64,000 nucleotides of DNA from Neoscytalidium dimidiatum. Its lineage: Eukaryota > Ascomycota > Dothideomycetes > Botryosphaeriales > Botryosphaeriaceae. Each line of letters begins with the position of its first letter. Within the stretch, counting starts at the first letter, position 1. This document shows positions 45,527 through 56,830 of the stretch, in pieces. Location of the stretch: assembly GCA_037367355.1 (NCBI GenBank), contig CM074701.1, positions 2,604,001 to 2,668,000 on the forward strand, in the 5' to 3' direction. The position numbers were made by a program, and so were the translations under genes. A model generated the notes under the pieces. That model was not told where the DNA came from. It was given only the letters and a program-made list of their open reading frames with translations, and did not search any database.

Positions 45527-47250
45527 ATGCGCGAGATTGTACGTAAGAGGCAAACTCTTGTCCTATACCTGGTTCTGCTGCAGCAAATATCTCAATTTCA
45601 CTGTTGTTGATAGACCACTCTAACGCGCTCATGCATCACAGATTCACGTTCAGACCGGCCAATGCGTACGTCACACTTGGAGAATAGCCCTAGCTAAACG
45701 GAGACTAACCGACACTCAGGGCAATCAAATTGGTTCTGCCTTCTGGTATGTCTCTTGCCATTCCGTAACAGCCGAAACATGGTGCTCATAAAGATACTGT
45801 GAAAACAGGCAAACAATCTCGAAGGAACATGGCGTGGATGATTCTGGCATGTGAGTTGTGCCGGCCGTACCCCTTTCTTCGAAATCGCTAATGCAGGGCA
45901 GCTACAACGGCACTTCCGACCTTCAGCTCGAACGCATGAGCGTCTACTTCAACGAAGCTTCCAACGACAAATACGTCCCACGTGCGGTGCTCGTTGATCT
46001 CGAGCCTGGAACCATCGATGCCGTGCGGGCCAGCCCCTTCGGAAACATGTTTCGTCCTGACAACATGGTGTTTGGACAGTCAGGTGCTGGAAACAACTGG
46101 GCTAAAGGCCACTATACCGAGGGCGCTGAGTTGGTGGACCAGGTCCTCGATGTTGTCCGGAGGGAGGCCGAAGGCTGCGACTGCCTCCAAGGCTTTCAGA
46201 TCACCCATTCTTTGGGCGGAGGCACTGGTTCCGGCATGGGGACCCTTCTCACGGCTAAGATTCGCGAGGAATTTCCCGATCGCATGATGGCAACATTTTC
46301 GGTCATGCCCTCTCCGAAGGTGTCCGAGGTTATCGTAGAACCTTACAATGCTACTCTCTCGGTGCACGAACTGGTCGAGAATGCTGATGAAACATTCTGC
46401 ATCGACAATGAGGTGCGGCATTTCGCACCCTCAACGATGAATATCATGCTGAGTATCCGTTAGGCCCTGTATGATATCTGCATGCGCACACTCAAAATTG
46501 GCCACCCGTCCTATGGAGATCTCAATTACCTTGTCTCTGCGGTCATGTCTGGCGTAAGTAACCACCCCGCCCAAGAGCAAAGGATATCCTACTGACCCCG
46601 GCTTCGATTTTAAGGTCACCACCGGCTTCCGCTTTCCTGGCCAGCTCAACTCCGACCTCCGGAAGCTGGCCGTCAACATGGTCCCGTTTCCTCGCCTGCA
46701 TTTCTTCATGGTCGGCTTCGCCCCCCTCATAGCCCGAGGCTCGCACTCCTTCCGCAACGTATCGGTCCCGGAACTCACGCAGCAGATGTTCGACCCGAAG
46801 AACATGATGACAGCTGCCGACTTCCGGAACGGCAGGTATCTGACTTGCTCGACCATCTTCCGCGGTAGCGTGTCCATGAAGGAAGTCGAAGACCAGATGT
46901 ATCATCTACAAAACAAAAACTCGTCATACTTCGTCGAGTGGATCCCGAACAATATTCAAACGGCTGTCTGCGCGATCCCACCCCGCGGTTTAAAGATGTC
47001 GTCTACTTTCATTGGGAATACCACGTCTATTCAGGAGCTCTTTAAGCGCGTTGGCGATCAATTTTCTGCCATGTTTCGCCGCAAGGCCTTCTTGCATTGG
47101 TACACTAACGAAGGTATGGATGAGATGGAGTTCACGGAGGCAGAGTCCAATATGAATGATCTCCTGGCGGAGTATCAGCAATACCAGGAAGCCAGCATCA
47201 GTGATGGTGAGGAGTACGATGAGGAGGCTCCTGTGGAGGGTGAGGAGTGA
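45527..47250 (+). CDS. Beta-tubulin, divergent paralogue
   Basis: Exons 45527-45538, 45642-45665, 45720-45745, 45809-45850, 45902-46412, 46464-46553, 46615-47250 give 446 aa, exactly the family length. The 12-nt first exon encodes the autoregulatory tetrapeptide MREI. The GTP-binding loop GGGTGSG is at 140-146 and the acidic C-terminus ends EEAPVEGEE. Benzimidazole-target positions H6, Y50, F167, E198 and F200 are wild type. Position 239 is Gly, where most beta-tubulins have Cys, and position 240 is Phe instead of Leu; Tyr replaces His at 227. Substitutions elsewhere (for example [20 protein letters not shown]) mark it as a paralogue rather than the main housekeeping beta-tubulin. It forms microtubules with alpha-tubulin. 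All introns are in phase, so it should be functional. Confidence 0.93.
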
Positions 47251-48092
47251 AGACTTCCGGAAAGGATCTGAATCTTGGCAGCTCGCTACCCGTCTGATCA
47301 CATCTTCGTAGCATAGCTCAAATACCATTACCAAGATTCTGATTACCTCTGATATCCATACGTGCAAAGAAAACTCTACGCCCTCCAAGTCACGCCTCAG
47401 ATCAGAGCTCAGGCAATCAACTGCCGCAGCTCGGCCCGAATTCGGAGTCGGAAACATTCTGCACCCCTTCAAGCCCACCGAACCGAATCTCGTCCGCGGA
47501 GTAAACCTACAAAGCGGCAAATCCACACGATCGACGTCTTTATATCCCACACACCGCCTTCAGCCATTACAGATCAAAAGCTGCATTTGTCCCCAATCAG
47601 AGGCTTCGAGACACTGATGATCTGGCAAGGTTTGATCATATTTGTACAGCTATTAAGTTTGAACCTGAGCCAGCCGAGTCATCATACATAATCTACTTGG
47701 TTTCCCAAATGCTTTTGAACAAACAAGGGTGACACTAGGATACGAATAGCTGAATCATCCATATCAGCACAAATACGGTTAGCACTTTCGCCGGGAACGG
47801 ATTCCAAGTTACCCGATATATCACCATGGTTTGAGCATGCTGACAACCGATGGGGATGGCATAAGCGAAAAGTATGAGGCAGCAACAGGCACGAAGCTAC
47901 GAAGCATTCAAATCCATAGAAGCAAGATTTTAAGAGCAAGCAATGCTCCCATGAATTCCGTGACCTGTTCGTGAGTTTCCCCCTTCTTTAACACACCAGC
48001 GTACGATCACGCACTCTACATCGCATAACAAGTATTTCTTCGGTTTAACAATAAGCCAAATCCAATGTCTTTCTCAGGTGACCCATACTCTC
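47251..48092. other. Convergent intergenic spacer
   Basis: Holds 3' ends of the beta-tubulin gene and the broken MDR gene. ORFs here have no domain. Confidence 0.4.
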
Positions 48093-49376
48093 TCACGCCG
48101 TAGGAGCAAAAGCGACGAGCTCTCCTGGACCAGCATTCTGGGCGGATACCTCGAAAGCTCTCTCCCAATCATCCAAGCCAAACTTCTTGACCCGTGCTAA
48201 TCCCCTCTTCTCACCAAGAGGCAAGACTCCCGTCTCGACCATCTTGATAAGCCTCAGACCCTGCTCGCGCGTACACATCCACGCACCCTTAACCTGCAAG
48301 CCCCCACCAAGAATCGTCATATACGACAACTCCATCCCCTCGAACACGCCACCCATCAAACTGTCGGACTGAAAAAGTACGACGTCGCACTGATTTTCAG
48401 TGCTGGCTAGTGGCCTTAATATAGTCCTACACAAACTAACCCCCCCCCCAAACCTCAACGCCTTAACACAGCTCATGAGATGCGTCGAACGTGCAGCCAT
48501 CGGACTCGAGATATCCAGAAACACATCCACCTTGCCCCCGGCCTTCGCGACCACCGTCTGCGCATCGGCATCCACATCGCCCGTGATCTTCACCGTAGCA
48601 ACGCGCCACTCATCCAACGCCCTCAGCTTCTCCAACGCGCCCACATTCCTACCCACCGCCACGACCCGCGCGCCCAGCGCCAGCGCCACGTGCACCGCCG
48701 CGCTCCCATGATGCCCGGTCGCCGGCCCCACGACGACCGTCTCGCCCGCGCGCACGCCCGGCGTCGCTCAGCCCGCCCACTGATCGGCGCCATCATGGCC
48801 CGCCAGGTGCAGCGCGCGTCGTCCTCGTCGTAGCCCTAGCTCGCGCAGCCGCGCCTCGTCGACCGGCAGGCAGTTCTCGAGCGGCGCGCGCGCGAACCGC
48901 GCGTACGTGTGCCGTCGCGCCACTCGCCGCGGGAGAGCTTTCTGCGAGCGTCGGTCGGGCCCTCCATCGCGCCCGACACGAACGCGACGCCGCCGGGTCG
49001 TCGCGCGCGCGGATGGTCGCGGCGAAGAGGACGAGTTGGCCCGGCCTCAGCGTGGTCGCATCCGGCCCCGGCGGCCTCGATGCGGCAGATGGCTTGGAGG
49101 CCTGGCGTGAAGGGGAGCGGGAGGGAGTAGCCGCGCTTGCCGGTAAGGACTTCGCCGGTGTAGGGCATGAGCGCTGCGGAGAGGATCTGCGGGTGGGTTG
49201 TGGTGGGTTAATTTGGTCTATGTAGGAAGGGGATTGGTGGGGAGGGGACGGAGGTGGAGGCGGAATGTTGTCTGACTGACCTTGATGACCGCGCTGCCCG
49301 GCCCGGCTTGCGGGATGGGGACGCTCTCGACCGTGGGCGGTTTTTCCGTGCTGGTGACCTTCAGGGCGCGCTGCAT
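48093..49376 (-). pseudogene. MDR-family alcohol dehydrogenase/quinone oxidoreductase, frameshifted
   Basis: The start (49376, MQRALKVTSTEKPP) and the first exon splice normally into a GroES-like N-terminal part (LMPYTGEVLTGKRGYSLPLPFTPG). The reading frame then changes at about 49070, 48995, 48905, 48835 and 48765. After that the NAD(P)-binding half is open to the stop: GETVVVGPATGHHGSAAVHV, then an intron (48440-48369), then GGGLQVKGAWMCTREQ. All five shifts lie within about 330 GC-rich bases, and translated piecewise the region still reads as good MDR sequence (ARFARAPLENCLPVDE). Either a recent pseudogene or an assembly/sequencing problem in high-GC DNA; the sequence alone cannot tell. 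Confidence 0.75.
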
Positions 49377-51025
49377 TTTGACGATTCGTGTCAAAGAGTT
49401 GTTGTGCTCTTTGTCTGAGAGTTAAAATTCTTCTCTTATATGTCTAGAAAAGTAACAATTATTTAGTAAGGCAGAACTCACAGACCCTAGGATATCTGAA
49501 GTACCGGATTCCATCCTGTCTGGGTCGCTGCAGAACTCGGTGTGAACCTGCCGAATAGTGGGGCGCCTCATCTGGTGTTGATCAACCCAGTTTCGAAGTT
49601 CAAGCGCGAGGCAGTTGCCATTCTGGCGTGATCCAGATGATTACTTTGCACATGCTCATCCATAATTCTCCTTCACAGAACCGCCTGGTTCTTATAATTA
49701 TAACATTGTTAATGTGCACAGTGATTGCTGTCACAGCGTGATCATGGTAGACAATGTTCTTGGTATCAGGAGAGGGCCACCAGAAAGTTGCGGACTGAAT
49801 TAGGAAGCCTTCATCCCTTGCTTAGCACTCTATTCTCAGATCACCGTATATCTTAGTCGATCTGTGGATAGTAAGGACGTAATTGTGTAGTTAGACGAGC
49901 AAACTATTACTCGTACGGAAGCGCGCAGTCGGCTTCGGGATTGTCTGAACCCGATGCCTATGTTACATAGGTTACTATGGTTTGGAAATGCTAGGTACAG
50001 ACACTCTAGGCTAACACATCTAGCTTGAGGTAAGTGGCGTAGAGTATTTCTTATAATTCTCGAGAAATTGGGACGTCAACACAAAGTGTCATTACTATGG
50101 GCGTCGAGAAGCTTAGGATTTTGACTTTTCAGCCCTACGAAATTCCATCAACCCTTGTACAGCAATTCGCATAAGCATGATTCAATGGCCCTACAGCCGG
50201 AATGGGAAAGGGATTGTGCCGAGATGGGACGTTTCTCTAACCATGTCCTATTACAGATTTGCTGCAAGCTGAAGATGTGATGATGTCATAAGTCTGGATT
50301 TCCTAAGCGGTGGCGAGACATAGTAGGTTTTCTCCGTCCGAGTAGTGTCGGAATTGATGTGCAACTGTTCCCGATTTTACTCTATGCGGAGTACTTTTCG
50401 CATTTCATGCTGTGCGATGTGGCTAAAATCACAGTGTTTAGATATCTAGTCATTCTTTCTGTATACAGCACTTCCTATATATGGCTTTTATCTCCTCAAG
50501 GATTTTTGATTGCCATCACAAATTGCTCTAGAGATTTACAGTCCCTTCAATCTCACCCATACCTTGACCACGACTCGAGCAATTCTATCGAAACAAGGAA
50601 GCACAATCGGCCCATGCCTAATTGGTTGGTCCACAGTAAATATAGCAGATGGGCAGTCTCATCTCGTCTATGTAACATGAGAACTCCTGCCATACTCTTA
50701 GTCGTTGGCTTTACAGCCCATGACCATATCGAGCTCTTCATAATGTACATGTCTGAGAACATAAAGACTCCGCTAACCTTCTATTTGTCATATCATTCTC
50801 TCAATGGGCTACTAGTTTCTGTCCTTTTGTCCGATAATGTATGTTACTGGCTTACACGTCTGCTTCCTATTTGCCAAGTTTGATCGACCGCGTCCAGGCG
50901 GACGAATCTCGGACGACAGCAAAGACCGCATACTGGCAGATCCATAGTGTATAATGACTTCAGAGAGCTAGTTTCCTTCGCTCTATGGTGTAAGCTTTGC
51001 TTCCAGCCCCTTCTTGTGCCTTTGA
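49377..51025. other. AT-rich intergenic region, no gene seen
   Basis: A 174-codon ORF at 50359-50883 has no domain and an irregular composition. The low GC contrasts with both sides and fits long-term decay. Confidence 0.35.
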
Positions 51026-52266
51026 ATGTTTGTCTCCACAGAATATGAGGCTTTCCGGCGCACGGCCGGAGATCTACCTCTCACGATAAAGCAGGGTACA
51101 GAGCGAACTCCAGAGCGACTGGTACTTGACGAAGTGCTCGTACGCATCCATACCGTATCTCTCAGTTTTTGTGACATTGCAATGCTTGATGGGCGATACA
51201 TAATACCTCTTAGGGAAAATGGCATTCCAACGTCTGACTGCGCAGCCAAGGTCGTGGCTGCTGGTGCGGGAGTAAAAGATTTCATGCTCGGGGATCGTGT
51301 CACAGCTATCACTGACATGAATAATCTCAATCTTGGAGAAGATGAGCCAACCAAAGTTCTCGGTGGAGACGTCGACGGTGTCCTCAGCCAATTCGCTGTG
51401 TTCAAGGAGAGCTATCTCATCCATTTTCCGCACCGTCTGAGTCGGGAAGAGTTTAGTCGCATTCTGTCCGATTCACACGTTTAACCAGACTCACCAGCCT
51501 ACGGCAGACTAGTGCATTATAACGCGCGCTCTTACACACCATGGAGGCTAGCACCCTTCCAGTCTGCAGCGTTACAGCTTGGACGGCTCTAAATCTCTCA
51601 GAGTCAGCCGTTAAGTCGAAGTCGGCATTACTGCAAGGTATATACTTATGAGTCAATCATTAACTTAGGCCACAGATATTGGCAACTTCAGGCACCGGTG
51701 GTATCTCAATGGCTGCGCTCCTTATCTGTCTTCGTGCAGGCATCTATCAAATTGTGACATTCTCGTCGAATGCAAAACTCAGACAAAGTCTTGAAACTGG
51801 GGCCCAGAGGCGCAATCGGTACGATTAATCATTGCAGACATCCAGACTGGGAAACCGAAGCCCGTCGTCCTACAGGCGGACGTAGCGATAATGTTGTGGT
51901 GAACAATGCAGGGCCGTCTCGTTGCCGCAAGACCTGGCAGCTCTAACCAGGCACGGAACAACGTTTATTTATGGGTTTTTGGCAGGGTCCTCTAAGGGTG
52001 CAGAGGCGGAGACTCTACTGCAGATAATATTCAAGAATGCCAAGATTCAGTAAGTATCAACCCCTGCCTCTCTTCGTAGCTTAACAATGTTCGCTCTACT
52101 AATCCTCATAGGGGAATTAAGTCGGCTCTAAAGACCGAGTGGAAGAGACTTTTCAATCTCGTTGAAGAGAAAGGAATCTCGCACCTTTGGCTTTAAGAAC
52201 GCGAAATCCGCGTTTGATCACATCAATTCTAGAGATTGCATTGGAAACGTCGTCAAAGTCTCATGA
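51026..52266 (+). pseudogene. Zinc-type MDR alcohol dehydrogenase/quinone oxidoreductase pseudogene
   Basis: Recognisable family blocks occur in correct order but in different frames: VLVRIHTVSLSFCDIAMLDG, then CAAKVVAAGAGVKDFMLGDRV, FPHRLSREE, EASTLPVCSVTAWTALN, SGTGGISMAALL, GAIGTINHCRHPDWETEAR, GFLAG with LLQIIFKNAKIQ, and KSAFDHINSRDCIGNVVKVS at the end. Frame changes fall near 51480, 51810, 51950 and 52190 and are not all explained by GT-AG introns. The 5' start was not found. The gene would have encoded an NADPH-dependent reductase. It ends 77 bases before the stop of the intact aldo-keto reductase on the other strand. Confidence 0.75.
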
Positions 52267-52342
52267 TAATGTAATAAGGATCAGACAGACTTTATTAAAG
52301 CAGAATTAATTGTTCGTGAGACTCAACATCCCAGTGAAATTC

Positions 52343-53425
52343 TCAATGCCAGTACTTAAGCGGGAGCGCTCTGGTCAACGCCCACCCCTGATCAAGCGCC
52401 TCAACTACATCTTCAGGCAACGGACCCTGCTCCAACGCCCTGAGGTTCTCCTCCAGATGATGCGCGCTACTCGCTCCGATAATAACAGCATCACCAAGCT
52501 CCTTCTTCAAGGCCGAGTGGTGAGCCAGCCACCTCAGCGCTGCCTCGCTCTCCGTAATGCCATGCTTCTTGATGACCGGTCGCAAGATGTCTAGCGCTTG
52601 AAAGTTGGGCTCATTCCAGTACCGTCCACGGTGAAGCTGACCCTGTTTCCTATTCGGGTCGAACCGCTCACCCTCGTTGAACTGCGTCTGATCGCGGTGG
52701 TACCTGCTCGTCAAGAAGCCGCCAGCCAGCGGGTTAAAGACATACAAGCTGAGCCCATAATGCCTCAACGCCGGCACGAGCTCAGCCTCCACAACCCGGT
52801 GCTGCGCATTATACAACCCTTGGTAGACCGTCGGCTGGATCCAGCCCTCCCGCCTCGTGATCTCGCAAATCTGCGCGACCTCCCATGCCTGGAAATTCGA
52901 AACGCCGAAACGCTCGAACTTGCCCTCACGGTGCAGCGCATCGACCTCGCGCAGCGTATCCTCGATCTTCACACCACTCGTGCGGTCCGGGCCGTGCAGG
53001 TAGAACATGTGCACCCTGTCCGTGCGCAGCGCCTTGAGGCTGTCGGCCAGGCCTTGCCTCACGTCTTGCGGCGACAGTGTCGTCTCCTTGGCCGTCACCC
53101 ACGACATGCCCTTGCCGAGCGTTGGGTAGAACTTCGTCTCCATCGTGATCCCGCGACTCTGCCAGTCAGCGGCTCCAAGGAACTCCTCGGTCGTACCGCC
53201 GCCGTAGATGCGGGCGGTGTCGACTTCGGTGTGGCCGTGGGCGCGGAAAATGTCGAGTAGTTTGGCGGCGTCTTCGACCGTGGTGACGCGCATGCCTTCA
53301 CGACCTGGAGGAATGTATTAGCTTGGTATGGTAGTGGTGGTACTGTTCGCGATTGTGTAGGACTGACCGGCTTCGCCGATGGTCATGGCGCCGAAGACGA
53401 CTTTGATGGCAGACTTGGAGGTCAT
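52343..53425 (-). CDS. Aldo-keto reductase (AKR7-like, aflatoxin-aldehyde-reductase type)
   Basis: Exon 1 is 53425-53368 and exon 2 is 53304-52343, giving 339 aa. The catalytic tetrad is visible: Asp and Tyr in VDTARIYGGG, Lys in METKFYP, His in MFYLHGPDR. Further family landmarks are KFERFGVSNFQAWEV, QGLYNAQHR, and the NADPH-binding IIGASSAHHLEENL. The C-terminal LKYWH ending is usual for AKR7-like fungal enzymes, which reduce aldehydes including dialdehydes. It is cytosolic and the only intact member of the two aldo-keto reductase genes in this block. Confidence 0.92.
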
Positions 53426-54204
53426 ATTGAGTTGATATTCAAATCCTGTTGGAGCTGGAGATTCTTTTTTTTTTTTCGAAATGGTTGAGAAATACTGCTG
53501 TTGTCTGTCTATTATATATTTGCTATCAGATCAGGATTACGCCGAAAATAGGATGCGAAATGAGTTTTGCCGAACTACACCCTCGGCTTGTACTATTCCG
53601 TTTTTCGACCTTCACACCATTGTGGAGTCTGCTGAGCAAAGTCCGTAAACACCGCAATGTCCGTGGATTTCTGATGTGCATCATATCCCAAAATTGAACT
53701 GTGTAACCCACTGAAGGCGATAAACGTCGGTTGCAAGGAAACCAGCATCTACGCCTGCTTTGTCAGTTCCGGACCAATGCCTTGTCACGATTATTGCCAT
53801 TGAGGGTGCCTGTAATTCAATACTATCTTCTTGAAGTGGAAATAGTCCTTCATTTTTGATTTTATGCTTTGTTCTTTGGCTCACTTATATATGTGCTCAA
53901 TGGACAGCCATCACCGGCCGAATGTAAACTCCGGCTTCCGGAAGACCCGCGGTATTACATTTTCTTTATCGCGCATAAGAGCTCATATTAACAGTGAATC
54001 CGTTGACTCCGCTTGCACAAACGCTCCACTTGATGCCCCACTTGAGATGTGGGGGAGGCCTGATGAGCAAGTATGGCGTCGCTGTGCCAGAAGTTCCGAA
54101 AGAACGAAATTCATGTCTATGGAACTGCAGTAACCTGGACGGAAATTGATCAACATTCTCTGAGGACATTACAACCTATTATAAGTTCTCTCAATTCACG
54201 ATAT
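53426..54204. other. Intergenic region, no gene seen
   Basis: Promoter of the aldo-keto reductase and 3' side of the NmrA-like gene. Short ORFs only. Confidence 0.4.
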
Positions 54205-55071
54205 TTATTGCCTTAGGGACAAAATTCTATCAACATCCTCCCCCTCTATACAGTTTACCCCCTCCCTCACAACCTGATCAACTGCCTCTTCAACCGGCGT
54301 GCTCCCCTCCACAAGATCGAACCAGCCGCTAGTATCCTCCCTCGCCAGCAGCTCTACCGCTACAGCAGCGACATCGCCCCTACTCAACCTCCCCGAGAAC
54401 TTCGTCCTCCCTAACTCCACTCTCCCACTTGCAGGCCCGTCCGTCAACCAACTGGGCCGCAAGCTAATCGCTTGGAACTTCGGCCCACCCTCAGCCGCCC
54501 GCCTGTGCGCCGCAGCGACCAGATGCTCGTCCGCCTCCACTCTTGCTTTCTGAATGGCCCCGAACATCGCCGTCTCCGACCTGTACTCCTGCCAATCGCG
54601 GTCGCTCCACCACGGGGCGCGGTTCCTGCGAGAAGCAGGGAAGGAGATCATCAGGAACTTGGTGACGGAGGGCGTGCCCGTGCAGGCGTTGATGACGTGC
54701 TTTGCGGCATCGCGGTCGATAGCGTAGACATTGGCGTCGGAGCCCAGTGCGCCTAGAGGTATACTTGAGCAGGACATACTTTACGCGATTGATTGGGGTA
54801 ACGGAGACGGACCTGCTGCCCAGATGACGTAACTCGGGTTGGTGCGGTTGATGATGGCGAGCGCGTCGTCGTCGGTTCGGATGTGCTCCAGGTCGGTTTC
54901 AAAGACTTCAAGGCTACCGGGCTGGCCTGCTGCTAGGCTCAGAATGCTTCCGCGCTGTGAGGACCTTCTGATGACGCTTGTGACGTGCCAGGACTTTGCG
55001 AGGAGAAGCGGCGTTATGCGGCGCGCGGTGCGGCCATTGCCGCCGATGAGGAGCACTCTTGGGGAAGTCAT
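54205..55071 (-). CDS. NAD(P)-binding Rossmann-fold protein (NmrA/atypical SDR-like)
   Basis: Exons 55071-54813 and 54752-54205 join in phase to 268 aa. The N-terminus VLLIGGNGRTARRITPLLL carries the GxxGxxG dinucleotide motif of atypical short-chain dehydrogenases. It is followed by an Arg-containing second strand (VTSVIRRSSQ) that suggests NADP(H) preference. Later landmarks are SYVIWAAG, the VKFLMISF-like strand (TKFLMISFPASR), and the PSWLTDGPASGRV loop, as in NmrA-like/YwnB-type proteins. No Tyr-x3-Lys catalytic pair is obvious, so it may act as a redox sensor or reductase of unknown substrate. Confidence 0.82.
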
Positions 55072-55701
55072 ATTCACGGAGAAATACTGTAGTGAGAATG
55101 GATTGACTTAAAGTTTCAACTGGATAAATAAAGATTAGATTTGCATGCGTCTTAAATTCCTACTTCTCTTTCGCGGTTCTGACCGCGACGCTGCATTTCA
55201 CAGTGCCTATTCAGTTCAAGCGAAGTTTTGCCTCGGCCGAAGAAATCTGAGGCATTTGGCATGAACAAGTCCTCACCGAGGGTAACCCGCATTCGCCGAT
55301 TATTCATATGCCTAGAAAGCTGACTGTGTAGATTTTAACTCCGAATGCTTGATAACGCCGATGAAGCCCTACGTCACCGAAAGTTTTGGAGCTTGTAGAT
55401 GGTTTCGATAATAGCAAGATGCATCGAAGAGACCCCTTAGTGCTGTTAAACTTGTTACCATTATACGAGTACAAGATGAATGGATCTCCTTTATAATTTG
55501 GTCTCGCCTTTTATGCCTTGAAAGGACTGAATCTATGGGTTACGTTTCGGAACATTCTAGCAATGATGGTACTCATGAAAATCTCAAGATGGTCAAGATA
55601 GCAGTTTCGTCACGTATATATATCTCTTTACTTATATATATGCCTGCCACTCTATATGACTGTATGATCAAAATGTTTCCGCGAATCTGAGCCCCAGGAG
55701 T
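55072..55701. other. AT-rich intergenic spacer
   Basis: No gene is seen; the sequence has TATATA-type tracts near 55617-55640. Confidence 0.4.
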
Positions 55702-56830
55702 CTACGATACAAGAACCGGTTTGGGCGCGTAGGGTTCTTCAAGGTGCTCCAGCTTCTCTTCAGATAGCTTTAGCTTGGTAGCTTCCACAACCTGTTCCAT
55801 ATGCTCTGTGGTCAATAGCCCCATGATAGGATGTGTTCCCTTGTGTAAAGCCAAGAAGTTGCAACCTAAGCCATGCTGACACCCTTTTTGCAAGTTCCTC
55901 AACGCGGTCTACGATTGTTTTCCCTGGAACACCAGCGTGGCTCAGTACCAGACCAGGTAAAAACGGGTCCGTTTTCTCTCGAGCGGACGTCTCCGCATTC
56001 CACGGGTGCGCCAGTACCCCAACAGTTAGCGGCGACCAGGGGAGCAATCCAACGCCAGTGGCCTTGCAGTATGGAATCATCTCACTTTCTACTTCTCGGT
56101 ACAGCAGGCTGTGGTAGCCCTGCATGGAAATGGAGTGGTGCCAACCATTTCGTGCAGCAATGTTCTGCAACATTCGGAACTCCCATGCATACATCTTCGG
56201 CGCAAATCATCAGCAAACGTTATTTCATTCGTGGAAGGGGCGCACATACCGAGCTGGCACCGATGCAGCGGACCTTCCCGCTCTCGAAAACGTCATTAAG
56301 CGCTTTCATGATCTCTCCCGTTGGCACATCACGATCCAGGCTGTGGATCTGCAAAACGTCGATATATGTCCCGAGACGCTCCACGCCGCGGTCAACAGCG
56401 CCAAGAAAATGCTTCCGCGATAGACCACAGCGGTTCACGCGCGAACCCTCGTTCGACAACATCTCGCCGGGATTGAGTGGACTGCCCTCGTTGCCGACCA
56501 TAAAGCAGCATTTGCCCAGGATGGTGACACGGTTACGGGGGATCCCGTAGTGCTTCAGTGCCTTGCTGACGATCTCCTCGGACTTGCCGTTAGAGTAAGT
56601 GTCGGCAACGTCCCAGGTATTTGATGCCTAAGTCGTAGCCATGTTCGAGGAGGGGCAGTGAGGAAGCTTCATCTAGGATCCAGAGCTGCCAGGCAGGGTC
56701 GCCATAAAACATGCAGCCAAGAAATATCCTGGAAATTTTGAGGTCGGACTTTCCGACGCTTGACGCGTTTTCTGCTTGAGTATTCAGAGGTGACGCTAGA
56801 AAAAGGCGGCAATAACTGAACGTATTCCAT
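55702..56830 (-). pseudogene. Aldo-keto reductase pseudogene (AKR11/YakC-like)
   Basis: Family blocks in order on the minus strand: KISRIFLGCMFYGDPAWQLW, GYDLGIK, then after a +1 shift WDVADTYSNGKSEEIVSKAL, GIPRNRVTILGKCCF, GLSRKHFLGAVDRGVERLGT, YIDVLQIHSLDRDVPTGEIM, KVRCIGASS, then MQGYHSLLYREVESEMIPYC and GVGLLPWSPL. An in-frame TAG at 55868-55866 replaces a codon that is normally Gln (GVSMA-stop-VATSW), and a further frameshift follows before MGLLTTEHMEQVVEATKLKL and the end at 55702. The stop is a CAG-to-TAG type change (C to T). The gene is non-functional unless the assembly is wrong at two or more sites. Confidence 0.75.

Noticed and set aside
46413..46463. In-frame stop in the beta-tubulin gene suggesting a pseudogene
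   Set aside because: A 51-nt GT-AG intron removes it and restores CIDNEALYDIC.
50359..50883. 174-codon plus-strand ORF
   Set aside because: AT-rich, irregular composition, no domain or splice support.
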